Below, one piece after another: positions 1 to 11,553 of a stretch of 64,000 nucleotides of DNA (positions are counted from its first letter, which is position 1; each line of letters opens with the position of its first letter). A program made the translations under genes and the position numbers. Source of the DNA: Mantamonas sphyraenae (taxonomy: Eukaryota > CRuMs > Mantamonadidae); NCBI GenBank assembly GCA_026936335.1, contig JAPMXV010000024.1, forward strand, positions 1 through 64,000. The letters are read 5' to 3'. The notes below the pieces were generated by a model. That model saw only the letters and a program-made list of their open reading frames with translations, was not told the origin of the DNA and made no database searches.

Positions 1-1
1 G

Positions 2-3000
2 GTCACGCTCGCACCAGGCACGTACACGCTCGACCACACCCTGCAATTGGCCAACCGCTCCCTCACCATCACCTGCCCGTCGGGTATGGCCACCATCCGG
101 CCCTCCACCCTCGCCTTTTCCCTCTACAACATCTCCCTCACCATGGTCAACATTGCCATTGAGGACAGCCCGGCAGGTGTTCTCGACGGCTCCTTCGCAC
201 GCCTCGACCTCCGAGGTTGCCGCTTTGCCAACAACAAAGCCCCTCGCGGTGCCGCCATCCGTCTCAGCGACCCTCCTTCCGTCTCCTTCTCCCAGTGCAC
301 ATTCGACAACAACCAGGCCACCCAGGATGCCGGTGGCGCCCTCAACTTGCAATTCACAGGCACGCTGACCTCGTTGCCCCTTGTTGCCATGGACGCGTGT
401 ACATTCACAACCAACAGCGCAACCACACAAGGCGGCGCCATCTCCATCGGCGGCACTGCGGCCGTCCGCATGGTCGACTCGACCTTTGTTCGCAACTCCG
501 TGGTGGGCAACACACCCACCACCGGCGGCGGCGCCCTCCATCTCAACCGCTTTGTCGGCTCGCCCGTCACCCTGCAACGCGTCAACTTTACCCAAAACTG
601 GGTGCGTGTGCAGCCCGTGGACGCCAACACCCTCAACATCTACGGCGGCGCCGTGTTTGACCAGGTGTTTGCCCTGCCGGAGGATACCCACAGCCCCTTT
701 GTTGCCACCGATTGCATCTTTCAGGAAAACAGCCTCGAGCTGGTCTTTAACCAGAATGTGGCCATGCTGCGCGGCGGCGCCGTCCTGCATCTCCAGCTCA
801 ATGGCAAGGCGGCCAAACTGGTGTACAGCTACACTCGGTGCACCTTTGAAGCAAACACCATCGACGCAGGCTCCCTCCCGGGCCTTGCCTTTGGCTCCGC
901 CGGTGCCTTGGGTCTGTACAGCTCCTCCGATTTGGTGGACAGCCTGCAGCTTGTCGTCGACGGCTGTCTGTTTCGCAGCAACCGCGTGGTCGTTTCCGGT
1001 GGCATGCGTTCCTTCTTCCAGCTCTCGTCTGGCTCCCACGGCGGCGCCATTGGCATCAATTTCGAGGGCAGCAACGAGCGCAACACACACCTGCACGTGC
1101 AAAACAGCCTGTTTGATCACAACCAGGTGTCCACGGGTGTGGGCGAGAAGCAATCCGTGTTTGGCGGCGCCCTGTACGTCAGCCACAGGTGTGCACTGAC
1201 CTACAACGCCACCCACCACGTGGTGGCGTCCAACTTTACAGCCAACACAGCCTACGCCGACCAGTATGCGACCGAGGCCGGCGCAGGCGCACTCATGATC
1301 AAGTATCTCACTGCGTTTGACTCGGGCATCCAAGTCAAGTACCAAGTGGTGGACTGTGCCACACTCATCGAATCCACCTCCTTCCTCACGAACCGTGTGC
1401 GTGTGCCCAACGTCCTCAACAGCGCCCTCCAAGGCTCGGGCGGCGCCATTGCCCACTGGATAGGCATGATCCAGGTCGCACGCAACGTGTCCGTCACACT
1501 GCGTGCATGCACCATCAAAGACAACATCGTCTCACTCGTGTCCCAAGACACCACCGAGGCCCACGGCGGCGCCGTCAGCATCGAAAGCAACGCCGCCTTT
1601 ACCACCTCCCACTCCGTCTCCATCCTCGACTCGTCCTTGTCCAACAACACCTGCGCCTCTCGTTCGTTGCAAAACGCAGCCATGGCCCGTGGAGGTGCCG
1701 TGAGCGTGCGTGTGCTGGCCAAAACCGCTGCGGACAGTCGCTTTACACTCCGCGGCACCCAGTTCCACCGCAACGAGCTGTACATCGAATCCACCTTTTC
1801 CTCCTTCCAAGAGTCTGTGTTCTGCAGCGACTCGGTGTGTTTGGAGCAGAGCGAGGTGCGCTCGCGCGCCACGGATGTGGTGGCCTACGGCGGTGCGCTG
1901 AGCTGGGCCATCCACGCCAGCATTGCCAGCAACACCGTCCTCAACATCCACGAAGCTTCGTTTGTGGACAACGTGCTGCTGGCCAAGGCGCTGACGTCGC
2001 AGCTGTACACCCCAGCCAAGGCATACGGAGGCGCGGTGTCCATCCAGGCCACCACGCAGGAGAACAGCACGCTGGAGGTGGACTTGGCACATGTGCTGCT
2101 GCACCACAACGTGGTGGATGCACAGGCGTTGAGCACGACGGCCAGCTACGGCGGTGGATTGTCGTTGGTCACCACCGTGGACGAGGTGCAGATGGACGTG
2201 GACAACGTGACGGCGTGCCACAACTGGGTCAACGCCACGCACAGTGCCACGAGCAGTGCGTACGGCGGCGGCGTGTATGTGTCGCACAACGCACGAGTGA
2301 ACAACCTGGCCGCCAGCGACCTGACCATTCTGGACAACTACGCAAGTGCCACCGCGTTTGGGTCGCCTGCAATCACCCTGGGCGCAGGCATGTACCTTGC
2401 CTCGCGTGGCGCAAGTCTGTCGCAACACACCTTTGCCGACTCGCTGGTGACGGGCAACGTGGCGGCGGGCAACAGCAGCAATTCGCGCGGCGGCGGCGTC
2501 TACGTGACACGCAGCGTGGAGAGCGACAGTCACACGGTGGACCTGTTTCGCAACACCACCGTGCGGAACAACCAGGCAGCAGGCGGCGCAGGCGTCTACC
2601 ACAACGCATACCGATCGTCCGGCACTCGCTTGCACATCCACAACTGCACCCTGGACGGCAACCAGGCCAACGGCGACACGGGCGGTGGCCTGCGCGTGCA
2701 ATCGGAATCCGCTGCCGTCGGTTCCGAAGTCCATCTGGAAGGCAGCACTCTGAGTCGCAACTCGGCGGCGTCCGGGGGAGGCGTGCGTCTGGTGGGAGCC
2801 AATCTCAACGCAGACGGCTGTGTGTTTACGGGCAACACGGCCGATGCCATTGCCAGCGCCATCATGAGCAGTGCAGGCAACGTAACACTGACGCAGGTGA
2901 CGCTGGATCGTGCCACGGGCTCGGATGCAGTGGTGTGGATGGAAGAGGACGCGTTGCTGAGCATGCGCAGCAGCCGCTTTGTGGGCGGCGCCACCACAGG

Positions 3001-4641
3001 CAGCGAGCTGGTGGTGACGATTGATTGCCCCACCCCGGTGCTGGATGACATGCAGTGGGATTGTGCGGTGGGTGCGCCGCTGCGCTTGGAAAACCCAAGT
3101 GGCGATCACATCTACACCTGTCACGCGTGTGCTCAGGATTACTACGCGCTGCTGGCCAACAGCACGGTGTGTCACCGATGCCCCACGAGCTCGGGTGTGG
3201 TCTGTCTGGGCGGCAACAAGGTCCAGGCGCGCGCAGGCTACCAAATCATGCTGGATGGCAGCGACAACAGCGTCGCCGCGCTCATGTGTCCGCAGGGCAT
3301 GTGTTGCGACGCCAACACCTGTCCCTGGTACGACTCGTGCTACGTGGGCCGCGATCCGGCGGTCCCGTTTTGTGGCGGATGCCTGCCCGGACGCACAGAG
3401 GCGTTTGGCACGTCTGCGTGCATGCTCAAGTCTCAGTGTGGCGACGCACTGTCCTGGTCCATGTTCATTGGCGTCATTGTCCTGGCTGCGTTGTACATTG
3501 CCCTGCAGCTTGTCAATCCGCGCAAGCATGGCTCAGGCACCTTCAAGTCGCTGCTGTACTTCTTCCAGACCTCGGACATGCTTGTGCTGGAGACGGGCAA
3601 GTGGTCGATTGTCCACGGCACCGTGGGCCGCGTGATCAACCTGCAAGCCGACGGACTCAGCGGCGCACGAGGTGCCTGCCTGTGGGACATGACCAGTGTG
3701 GAGAAGCTGGTGTGGAATGGCTACTTGGTTGTGGTTGTGCTGTTTGCCCTCCTGTGTGTGTGCTGGCTGGTGTGGTTGGCTGTGTCGCGCAGCGAACGCA
3801 TGCGCAGTGTGTTTCGCGTGGCCTTCTGGTCCGTCTCCCTCATGGCCTACTCGTCCATCACAAAGACCACCCTGCAGCTGCTCAACTGTCGTGAAACCGT
3901 GGGTGGCAAGAGTGTCGTCTACCACGCAGGAGCCCTGGAGTGCTGGAAGGGCGGCGACGGCTCCGGGTACCAATGGCTGGCGGTGGCCTGTTGCCCTTTG
4001 TGGTGGCCTTTCCCGTCTGGCTCTGGTGGGTCTCCTACTCCTCCAAGGAGTTGTACCTCACCGGCGTCTATCGCTCGCGCTACTGGTGGTGGGAATCCAC
4101 CCTCATGTTCCGCAGGCTGGTGATCATTCTGCTGCACACATTCGTGCGCGACTCGGCATGGCCCTGGCGCGCCGTCCTCGTGTTTTTCGCCTGCTCCTTT
4201 GTCGTCATGAGCCACCACCTCAGCATGCCCTTTCGCAAGTACAAAGACAACATGGTGGAAGCCTTTCTGCTCTGGGTGTTGCTGGGTCTGGCCGGTCTCA
4301 ACGTGCTCAGCTCCTCCTACGTGCTCCTGGGCCACTCCCTGGACCCGTCCCTCGGCGACGCCACCCACCTCAACGGCATCGAAGTGTTGGAAACCGTGCT
4401 CATGGTGGCTCCCGTGCTCCTGGGTCTGTGGGGCGTCATCAAGGTCATCTGGGACAGGCGCGCAGCATGGGCAGCCAAACGCGATGAATCGCTGTTTTTC
4501 GCCACGGGTGCCCTCGTCACAGACAACTCGGGCGTGGGCCACAGCTACAAGCGCCTCGTCAATGGACACATGGAAGATGTTGTCGACTGGGAGATGGACG
4601 AAGACGAGCAGAAGAGTCTGGAAGAGTCGCTGCGCACATAG
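2..4641 (+). CDS. Giant right-handed beta-helix repeat protein with C-terminal multi-TM region (5' partial, one frameshift)
   Basis: The reading frame is open at the left edge (frame starting at base 2), so the N-terminus is missing. About 1000 residues consist of degenerate parallel beta-helix rungs, seen as recurring GGA/GGG(A/V) turns followed by a small beta strand and F-x-x-N-x motifs, as in Pmp/polymorphic-membrane-like proteins. A Cys-rich stretch follows (about 3100-3400), then at least six hydrophobic segments up to 4500 and an acidic C-terminus. It is therefore probably a large cell-surface protein anchored by a polytopic C-terminal domain; its ligand is unknown. The first frame runs to 4123, but from about 3987 the sensible TM sequence continues in another frame to the stop at 4639-4641. 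One extra C in the CC at 3987-3988 would join them. Similar giant genes occur in several free-living protists. Function is not known. Confidence 0.75.
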
Positions 4642-4815
4642 CCAAACACAATGAAGGAGGTTACGTTGGGATATGTGGAAGGTGGAATTGAAGGGGAGAG
4701 GGGGGGGGTGGGTGACCAGATGAGAGGAGATGATGAGGCACAATCGGAACCAACACAAACCCTTTCAGGACCCCCAAAAACACACACACACACACTCGCA
4801 TCGCACGTGGCCGCC

Positions 4816-5871
4816 ATGGACGACGTCATTGCAGTGTACAACAATATCCCGCCTGTGACGCGGACATACCTGACACTGAGTGTGCTGACCACACTGGCGG
4901 TGGCGACAGAAATGGTCACGCCGCTGAACCTGTACTACAGCGGCCGCCTGATCTACGAAGAGGGACAGGTAAGGAGGCAGAAAAGGAATGGGAGTGCATT
5001 CTCAGTGTGTCATACATGTGTGCACACAGGGTTTCGTGTGACCACGTGTGCTCAGCAGCGGCCAGGGTGGCGGCGGAATGACGTCAAACACCGGTTCCAG
5101 CTCTGGCCCTCGTTTCCACCCAGGCCCCCCCTCCAACTGACGTCCCAACCCCTAACAACCACAGTACTGGCGCCTGCTGACCACATTCTTGTACTTTGGC
5201 AACATTGGCCTGGACTTTTGCTTCCACATGTTCTTCCTGTAGGTTGTTGGAGAGAGAGAGAGAGAGAAGAGAGGCCACGCCGAGGCGTTTCCGGCCTTGC
5301 GCAGCTGACACCGAGGGAGGACGGATGGGACACGGGACACAGGGTGCGCTACTGTTCCATGTTGGAAGAGGGGGCCTTCCGCAACCGGACGGCCGACTTT
5401 GTGTTTATGGTGTTGTTTGGGGTGGTGTCGATGGTCGTCGCGGCGCCGTTTGTGAATATCCTGTTCCTGGGCAGCTCGTTGACGCTGATGATGGTGTATG
5501 TGTGGGGTCGCAAGTCGGACGGCATGCCACTCAACTTTTTGGGTGTGTTCAACTTTACGGCGGCGTACCTGGCGTACGTGCTGCTTGCCTTTTCCCTTCT
5601 GCTGGGCGGCAGCGTGGCCACAGACCTGCTGGGCATTGTGGTGGGCCACGTATACTTTGCCCTCACCGAAGTGTATCCTCTGGTGTCCAACAGGCACCCT
5701 CTGGCCACGCCACGCATCCTCAAGGAGCTCATCGACGGCCGACCCGAAGACAATGTGCCCGACTTTCGCGCCCAGCAGGCAAACCTGTTTGGCCAGGCTC
5801 AAGACAGGGCCCCGCCTGCACAGGACGACAGGGGCAACGACGACCCACAGCAGCATGCACATGCAGATTGA
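4816..5871 (+). CDS. DERL: Derlin (Der1-family ERAD rhomboid pseudoprotease)
   Basis: Spliced as join(4816..4968, 5165..5238, 5343..5871), giving 251 aa. The start MDDVIAVYNNIPPVTR matches the Derlin N-terminus (IPPVSR in animals). The protein has the WR motif (YWRLLTTF), then MLEEGAFRNRTADFVFM and VYVWGRKS, all hallmarks of Derlin-1/2, and about six membrane segments. Derlins act in the ER membrane, where they help retrotranslocate misfolded proteins to p97 and the proteasome. Intron 1 has a GTAAGG donor and a CACAG acceptor. Intron 2 has a GTAGGT donor; with a donor one codon later the frame would hit TAG, so this choice is forced. Polar C-terminal tail. It converges on the FAM92-like gene, with 55 bp between stop codons. 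Confidence 0.93.
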   Translation: MDDVIAVYNNIPPVTRTYLTLSVLTTLAVATEMVTPLNLYYSGRLIYEEGQVRRQKRNGSAFSVCHTCVHTGFRVTTCAQQRPGWRRNDVKHRFQLWPSFPPRPPLQLTSQPLTTTVLAPADHILVLWQHWPGLLLPHVLPVGCWREREREERPRRGVSGLAQLTPREDGWDTGHRVRYCSMLEEGAFRNRTADFVFMVLFGVVSMVVAAPFVNILFLGSSLTLMMVYVWGRKSDGMPLNFLGVFNFTAAYLAYVLLAFSLLLGGSVATDLLGIVVGHVYFALTEVYPLVSNRHPLATPRILKELIDGRPEDNVPDFRAQQANLFGQAQDRAPPAQDDRGNDDPQQHAHAD

Positions 5872-5926
5872 ACAGAATCCCCATCCTTTTCATCATGATT
5901 CCTTCGTTCGTTCCTGTTCCCGGGGC

Positions 5927-6880
5927 TCAACCCAGCAGCAGATTGGACTGTTGGACAATCTTTGCAACGTGTGCCTCTTCGTCCAACTCGTGGACGAGCT
6001 CGTAGGCGGCGGTGTACTCTTGCAGGGCGAGGGCGTGGAACTCCATCTCGGCATGGATGTGTTGCAGCAGCACGAGACGTAGCTCCTTGGCACGAGTCTC
6101 AATCAATTGCTTGTACTCTGCCACCAGCTCTTCTGTGGTTGTGTGCACCAGCTCCTTTTCCTGGTCCAGCTTCTGTTCCGCCTCTTCCTTCTTCTTTGCC
6201 GCCTTTTCCGTCAGCGTCGGCTTGGACTTGAGTTTGTTCAGTGTGCTCTGGGCGCTGTCCTCCGCCTTGAGTGCGTTGTTGCGTGCGTTGAGTTTGTTCT
6301 GTGTGTGGACGTGCGTGAGTAGGGACCGAGTGTGGTGTGGTGTCAGATCACGGGCCCTACGGCCGGTTCGTTTGCCAGAAAATCCGTTTGCCAGCGCGCG
6401 CTCAGGCGGCGCGAGCTCTCCTCAAACTCTGCTGCCTTTGTGCCCTCACCTTGAGTTCCTTGTAGTGCTTGCTGTAGTCGTTGAGGACGGAGGAGACCTG
6501 TTTGTCGTTGCGCACAAAGAGTGCGTTGCGTGCTTCCTTGATGCTGTCCATGATGTCGGCCACTCCGTTCAGGGCATCCGCGTACTCCGCCGTCTCGCCC
6601 TCGGCCACTGTGCGCAGGCTTGCTGCCATCGACGCTTCCTTGACACCCAATTCTACATGTTCACAGGTGTGGTGATGAGGACGACAGGGATGACCGGTGG
6701 TTGGGTGTGTGTCAGCATGATGCGGATCGGCGTTGTGCCGGCTGGGAATCACGCGCGCTCACCGTTCGATTTCTTGTTGACGCTTTCCACGTCGCTGCGC
6801 AGCGCGCTGACGGGCTTTTCGCTGACGTCGATGTGGCCCTTGACCAGGTCTGAGATGTTGCTGTAGCCCGAGGAGGACAT
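5927..6880 (-). CDS. FAM92/CIBAR-like BAR-domain protein
   Basis: Spliced on the minus strand from 6880..6763, 6652..6450 and 6298..5927, giving 230 aa. The whole protein is predicted coiled/helical. The last exon contains AEMEFHALALQEYTAAYE, which closely matches the signature near the end of the FAM92 (CIBAR) BAR domain (IEMLFHGKALEVYTAAYQ in animals, from memory). FAM92 proteins bend membranes and work at the ciliary base with CBY1, which would fit a flagellated cell; that role is inferred. The protein is somewhat shorter than animal CIBAR1 (about 290 aa). Donors are GTGAGC and GTGAGG, acceptors TAG and CAG. Its start lies 67 bp from the divergent mL41 start, so the two probably share a promoter. 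Another BAR family is possible but less likely. Confidence 0.78.
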
Positions 6881-6947
6881 GTGTGCCAGCAGATGAGGGA
6901 AAGGGTTGGATCTTTGGCGCAGCCGGGGCCACCCCAACACTTGCTCG

Positions 6948-7442
6948 ATGTCGCTTCGGTTCACTCGCACGCTGTGCAAAAGCAACGCCCGGGGCGTGAT
7001 GACGGGCAAGGACGGACCCAGGGACTTTTACAAGGGCAAAGGTGGCAACACACTGGGTGTACACACCAAGAAGGGTAGGTTGTGTGTGCTGTGCATGCGA
7101 GACACGGGCCGTGCGTGTCACAGCAGCATGCCATTGGTCCATACACACGCTCACACATGCGTCGATACACAGGCGGATTCAAGGTGATGCACGAGCGGAT
7201 CCCACAGATCATTATTCCCCAGATGAACGAGGAGGTAGGTTTGGCGGACGATTTCCGACGGCACAATGCCCTCCCGGGACCCACACACAGGCTCGGCAGA
7301 CGGGAGGGAAGGGTGTGGAAGGGTCGGAGAGGGTGTTTGGCAGTGGCTGACACGAGTGTGTGCGTCGCAGCTCAAGCCGTACGTGGCCCATGACACACCC
7401 AAGGTGACGGTGGCACCACCACAGGGTCCAGAGGACATCTGA
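6948..7442 (+). CDS. MRPL41: Mitochondrial large-subunit ribosomal protein mL41
   Basis: Spliced as join(6948..7074, 7173..7234, 7371..7442), giving 86 aa. The first 18 residues (MSLRFTRTLCKSNARGVM) are basic and lack acidic residues, like a mitochondrial presequence. Next comes GPRDFYKGKGG, then GGFKV and IPQIIIPQMNEELKPYV, matching the mL41 pattern (KGGF, PxFVVPDL, LKPYV). The protein is much shorter than the human one (137 aa, from memory) because the C-terminal extension is missing. It is a structural protein of the mitoribosomal large subunit. Intron donors are GTAGGT, GTAGGT; acceptors are CAG. Head to head with the FAM92-like gene. Confidence 0.85.
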
Positions 7443-7663
7443 GCGAAGGAGTGTGGAGGAGAAGAGGCAAATTGAACAAAGAAATACACCATTGTTACAT
7501 ATGCATCCAGGGCCGCATGTTGGGTCGATGTGAGGATGGGTTGATGCGCCTTTTCGGGACAAAGGGCGGTTGCCGAGCCAAACTTGGGAGATGCACAGTT
7601 CGACGGCGGCGAGGAGCAAGGGGAGGCTTGGGAAGGAAGGAGAGAGCGGGAGGCGAGTGAGCC

Positions 7664-9847
7664 ATGCGTATGGCGAGGACCATGGGGCAGTTTGGGCAGC
7701 GGGGCAAGGTGCATGGGACGTACGAGGGCCTGGTGGGAAACAAGGGCAACGGCCAACGCTCGCTGCGCACAATGTCGGACCTTGGACGGGTGCGCTCAAA
7801 CAGTTTGGACGACGAAACGATGGTGGAAGAACCCGTGGGTGGGTTTGCACGGCGTCGGTTCAGCGACACGCCGCAAATCATGGTGTCTGTGGAGGAGGAG
7901 GCATTGCAGGAGGATGTGGCGAGCTACTGGCAGGACCGAGTGCGTGCGTCGCGTGTGACACGGCGGCATTCGAATCACAGCATGCAGGAAGAGGAAGCAC
8001 GCATGCGAGGGGTGCTCAAGGCAGCCATGGCATTCCAGGACAACCCATCGCTGCTTGGGGCCGGGTGGCAAGCAGGTCAGGGCACACACGACCCGCAGCT
8101 GGCGCCGCTGCTGCAGGAGACTCGTCTGTTCCAGGCAGAGGTGCAGCAACGGAAGCAGGCAGAGGCAAAGATTGCAGAGAAAAAGCGCAAAAAGGCACAG
8201 CGGGGCAGCAGGAAGAAGAGTCAGGTGGGACCGGTGGCAAGCAGCAGCACGTCGGCCACAGCAACGTCGTCGTCGTCGTCGGCTGACACGCTGTCACCTG
8301 CGACGCCGACGAGGCGGAACATCATCGCGGGAGGGTCGTCGGGCCAGCAGGACACTGGGGTGGTGCGTGTACATAGTGAGCTGCCGGCACGGTCGGTGCG
8401 GTCGGCGTCGCTGTCCACAAGCAAGGGAAGCAAGGGCGGCGCAGGTGGCGATCGAAAGTCCATGGTTGGTTCATCGTCCGTGGAGGAAAGCAAGAGCAGG
8501 AGCAGGACGGATGAGGAGGACGTTGGCAATCTCGTGTCTGTGGTGCCACGCATGGAGCCTGTGCATCCCCATCCGCCCATTCCGGAAGGAGAGTTGCTCA
8601 TTATGGATTCGGGCCCGTTTGCAAAAGGAGCGCGGCCCCGGCCGTTGCATGCGCCGGCGGTGAGACGAGTGATTGCCCGTGCGGCGGCTGCCAGCGACGG
8701 CGAACGGGAGAGCAATGTGAGTGTGACGCATGGCACAACGACGTTTGATTGGCATCACATGGACTCGTCGCAACATCTGCATCGGATCCTTCAGCTAAAG
8801 GACATTGGGGACAGCGAGGCGAGTTTGCCCGTGGCCTTCTCCAGCAGGACGACGACGCCTCAGGAAGGGGTGGGAGTGCGCACGGGAGGGTGGCACCCGC
8901 CGGGCATGCCGCGTGTTGATTCGGTGCTCATCAATCCACGCAACTATTGGCGTGATGTGGAGCTGGAGCAGCGGTCGTGTGGACTTGCGGTGCGGTTTGC
9001 GTCGCATGTGCCGCGTGCAGACCTTGGGTGGCAAGCGTCTGCACGGGATTTCGACGACGAAGAAGAGGAGGAGGAGGCTGGGGAAGGGTTGGTGCTTGCA
9101 CCGGGGGGAGGGGAACCTGGCATGGAGACGTGGATGCAACTGGAGAGCACACAGGCGTCGCCCGAGCGCCTGTATCGCACGCAGCCGATTGAAGACATGG
9201 CACTGGCGCGGTATCAGCACTTTGTGTCGCTTGTCCTTGTGTTGCTGCTTGTGTACGGCGTGGTGCAACTCGCAGGACGGCCGCAGCTGGATGCGGGAAG
9301 GGCATGGGTGGCGACGGCGACGCTGATGTTGCATCTGGTGGCACACACCAGTGTGTCTGTGGTGATTGGACACACGCGGATGCGTGACAACACCGTGGGC
9401 ATCGTGACATTGATTGCGGCGCTGAGTGTGCTGGACAACGTGTTGGTGTTTGTGCGCGCGTGGCACGTGACGGCGACGGCGACAAGTCTGGACTCGGTGA
9501 CACTGCAGTGCATGTTGGTGTCGCTGATGATGGTGTTTGTGGCAGAGACGCCGATCACGTGGCAGCTGCTGCACGCGATGGTGCTCACCGTGTCCCTTCT
9601 CATCCACGGTCTGTTGTGGATGAGTGGGCCCGAGGCCCTCCTGATGGCCGTCCTGGTGCAAGTGCTCGTTGTCGTGCTGGGGTTCCGTGTCGAAGTCCTC
9701 CACCGCCACTGCTTTTGGTTCTTTGAGTACCTAAAGACAGAGGGGGAGCTGCTGGTGGCACGGAAGCAGCAGATGATGGGCTCCTCGACGCCGAGTCTCC
9801 AAGGAGGCGACAGTGTGCCCCACAGCAGACCATCAAGCGCGGTGTGA
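7664..9847 (+). CDS. Unknown protein: long disordered N-terminus plus six-TM C-terminus
   Basis: A single 727-aa frame. Residues 1-510 are mostly low complexity, rich in Ser, Arg, Glu and Gln, with many RRxS-type sites (for example RRRFSDT, RRHSN), so phosphorylation is plausible. About six hydrophobic helices fill residues 518-685 with very short loops. After the last helix comes FWFFEYLKTEGELLVARKQQ, a charged helix resembling the linker between the membrane bundle and the catalytic domain of class III adenylyl cyclases, but no cyclase domain follows before the stop. It could be a degenerate or regulatory relative of such enzymes; that is speculation. No family assigned. The upstream 220 bp to mL41 contain nothing I recognise. 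Confidence 0.7.
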   Translation: MRMARTMGQFGQRGKVHGTYEGLVGNKGNGQRSLRTMSDLGRVRSNSLDDETMVEEPVGGFARRRFSDTPQIMVSVEEEALQEDVASYWQDRVRASRVTRRHSNHSMQEEEARMRGVLKAAMAFQDNPSLLGAGWQAGQGTHDPQLAPLLQETRLFQAEVQQRKQAEAKIAEKKRKKAQRGSRKKSQVGPVASSSTSATATSSSSSADTLSPATPTRRNIIAGGSSGQQDTGVVRVHSELPARSVRSASLSTSKGSKGGAGGDRKSMVGSSSVEESKSRSRTDEEDVGNLVSVVPRMEPVHPHPPIPEGELLIMDSGPFAKGARPRPLHAPAVRRVIARAAAASDGERESNVSVTHGTTTFDWHHMDSSQHLHRILQLKDIGDSEASLPVAFSSRTTTPQEGVGVRTGGWHPPGMPRVDSVLINPRNYWRDVELEQRSCGLAVRFASHVPRADLGWQASARDFDDEEEEEEAGEGLVLAPGGGEPGMETWMQLESTQASPERLYRTQPIEDMALARYQHFVSLVLVLLLVYGVVQLAGRPQLDAGRAWVATATLMLHLVAHTSVSVVIGHTRMRDNTVGIVTLIAALSVLDNVLVFVRAWHVTATATSLDSVTLQCMLVSLMMVFVAETPITWQLLHAMVLTVSLLIHGLLWMSGPEALLMAVLVQVLVVVLGFRVEVLHRHCFWFFEYLKTEGELLVARKQQMMGSSTPSLQGGDSVPHSRPSSAV

Positions 9848-9930
9848 TGTGAGTGAGAGAGTGTGAGAGAGAGAGAGCAAGGGGTCGATGGTCGAGGCAC
9901 CAAATCAAAAGCAAAAAGAGCTTTTTCAGG

Positions 9931-11445
9931 ATGTCCACGACCGAGAGCAAGGGAGCATTGACCATGGATCTGCTGGCGCAGTTTCAGGGCTCGTTCAACA
10001 AATCGAGCAAGAACCATCTGGCACAGAACGCGGTGACGCGCACAGACGTGCTGGAGGTGGCGATGAACCGCAGCGCGAGCGGGCAGACACACGTGTTCAG
10101 CGACACGGTGTCGACGCAGAACAAGGCCAGCAACCAGCGTTCTTCCGGACGCTGCTGGCTGTTTGCGGCGCTGAATGTGATCCGCAACCGCATGATGCAG
10201 GAACACAACCTGCCGAACGACTTTGAGGTGAGGGAGGCGCGCAAAGCGGGGAACGGCCGTTTTCCGGCTGGGCGGAAACCGTGTGTGAGGGAGGGAGACG
10301 ACGCAGCTGACACGGATGCGACGTGAATTCACACACATGGACAGTTGTCGCAAACGTACCTGTTCTTCTTTGACAAGCTGGAAAAGTCCAACTACTTCCT
10401 GGAGAACGTGCTTGTGACGCTGGACGAGCCGACGAGCGGACGGCTGATCAACTGGCTGATGCAGGCGCCTGTGAACGACGGTGGGCAGATGGACATGGTG
10501 TACAACCTGGTGGAAAAGTACGGCGTGGTGCCACAGGATGTGTTCCCTGAGGCGCAGCACAGCAAGAACTCGCGAAGGATGAACTGGCTGCTGACGTACA
10601 AGCTGCGTGAGTACGCGGCGACGCTGCGCAAGGAGTCGGGAGAAGGAGCGGACGAGAGCACGCTGCGCACACGCAAGGAAGGGATGCTGGAGGAGGTGTT
10701 TCGCATGCTGTGCATCTTTCTGGGCACGCCGCCGACGTCGTTCGACTGGACGTACTACGACAAGGACAAGAAGTTCCAGAAGCATAGCAGTCTGACGCCG
10801 CTGAGCTTTGTGAAGCAGTTTGTGCAGTTTGACGCGGAGAGCAACGTGACGCTGATCAACGCGCCGACAGAGGACAAGCCGCTGAACAGCGTGTTTACGG
10901 TGCGCTACCTGAACAACGTGCAGGGCGGACGTCCAGTGACGTACTTGAACATGGACATCGATGTTCTCAAGCAGGCGACCATCGCACAGCTGAAGGATAA
11001 CCGTCCCGTGTGGTTTGGGTGCGACGTGGGCAAGTTTTTCCACCGCAATCTGGGCATGATGTCGATGGACCTGTACGACTACAGCCTGGTGTTTGACGTG
11101 GAGCTGAAGATGGACAAGGGCACGCGGTTGGACTATGGAGAGTCGCTGATGACACACGCGATGGTGTTTACGGGAGTGGATCTGGACGAGGAGGGCAAAG
11201 CGACCAAGTGGCGGGTGGAGAACAGCTGGGGCGACGACAAGGGGGACAAGGGCTACCTGGTGATGCAGGACGAGTGGTTCTCGGAGTTTGTGTACGAGGT
11301 GGTGGTGGATCGTGCGCTGGTGGAGAACGCGGAGGAGCTGCTGCAACAGGAACCGATTGTGCTGGAGCCGTGGGATCCAATGGGCAGTCTGGCGTGCGTG
11401 GGTGGTGATGGGTGCCCTGGGTGCAGCGAGGGAAGCGATGAGTGA
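9931..11445 (+). CDS. BLMH: Bleomycin hydrolase (papain-family C1B aminopeptidase)
   Basis: Spliced as join(9931..10227, 10345..11445), giving 465 aa, the usual length for the family (about 455). The catalytic Cys is C75 in SSGRCWLFAALN, the His is H370 in LMTHAMVFTGV, and the Asn is N392 in WRVENSWGDD; spacing agrees with human BLMH. It is a cytosolic homohexameric cysteine aminopeptidase that trims peptides, deaminates bleomycin and hydrolyses homocysteine thiolactone. The start is the first Met after the upstream gene's stop and gives the expected N-terminal length. The intron has a GTGAGG donor, a CTGAC motif at 10307 and a CAG acceptor. The extreme C-terminus (after 11390) is a longer, unconserved tail. 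Confidence 0.95.
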
Positions 11446-11553
11446 TGAGAGTGATGGAATGGAGAGGGTTGGAGCTGGTCGCGAGAGTGGTTGGCGGGGG
11501 GTAGGGAGGGTGCCTCGTATTGGTCGAGATGGCCTGGAAGAGCAGATCGGAAA

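Noticed and set aside
1532-3529. 665-aa open frame on the minus strand opposite the beta-helix gene
   Set aside because: The sequence is low-complexity His/Arg/Val-rich with no domain; it is an antisense shadow of GC-rich codon usage. Similar long minus frames at 9214-11346, 15948-17900 and 46192-48234 were rejected for the same reason.
3940-4123. An intron explaining the frame change in the beta-helix gene
   Set aside because: Any GT...AG pair here would remove the hydrophobic helix or be under 60 nt; both flanking frames read as continuous TM sequence.
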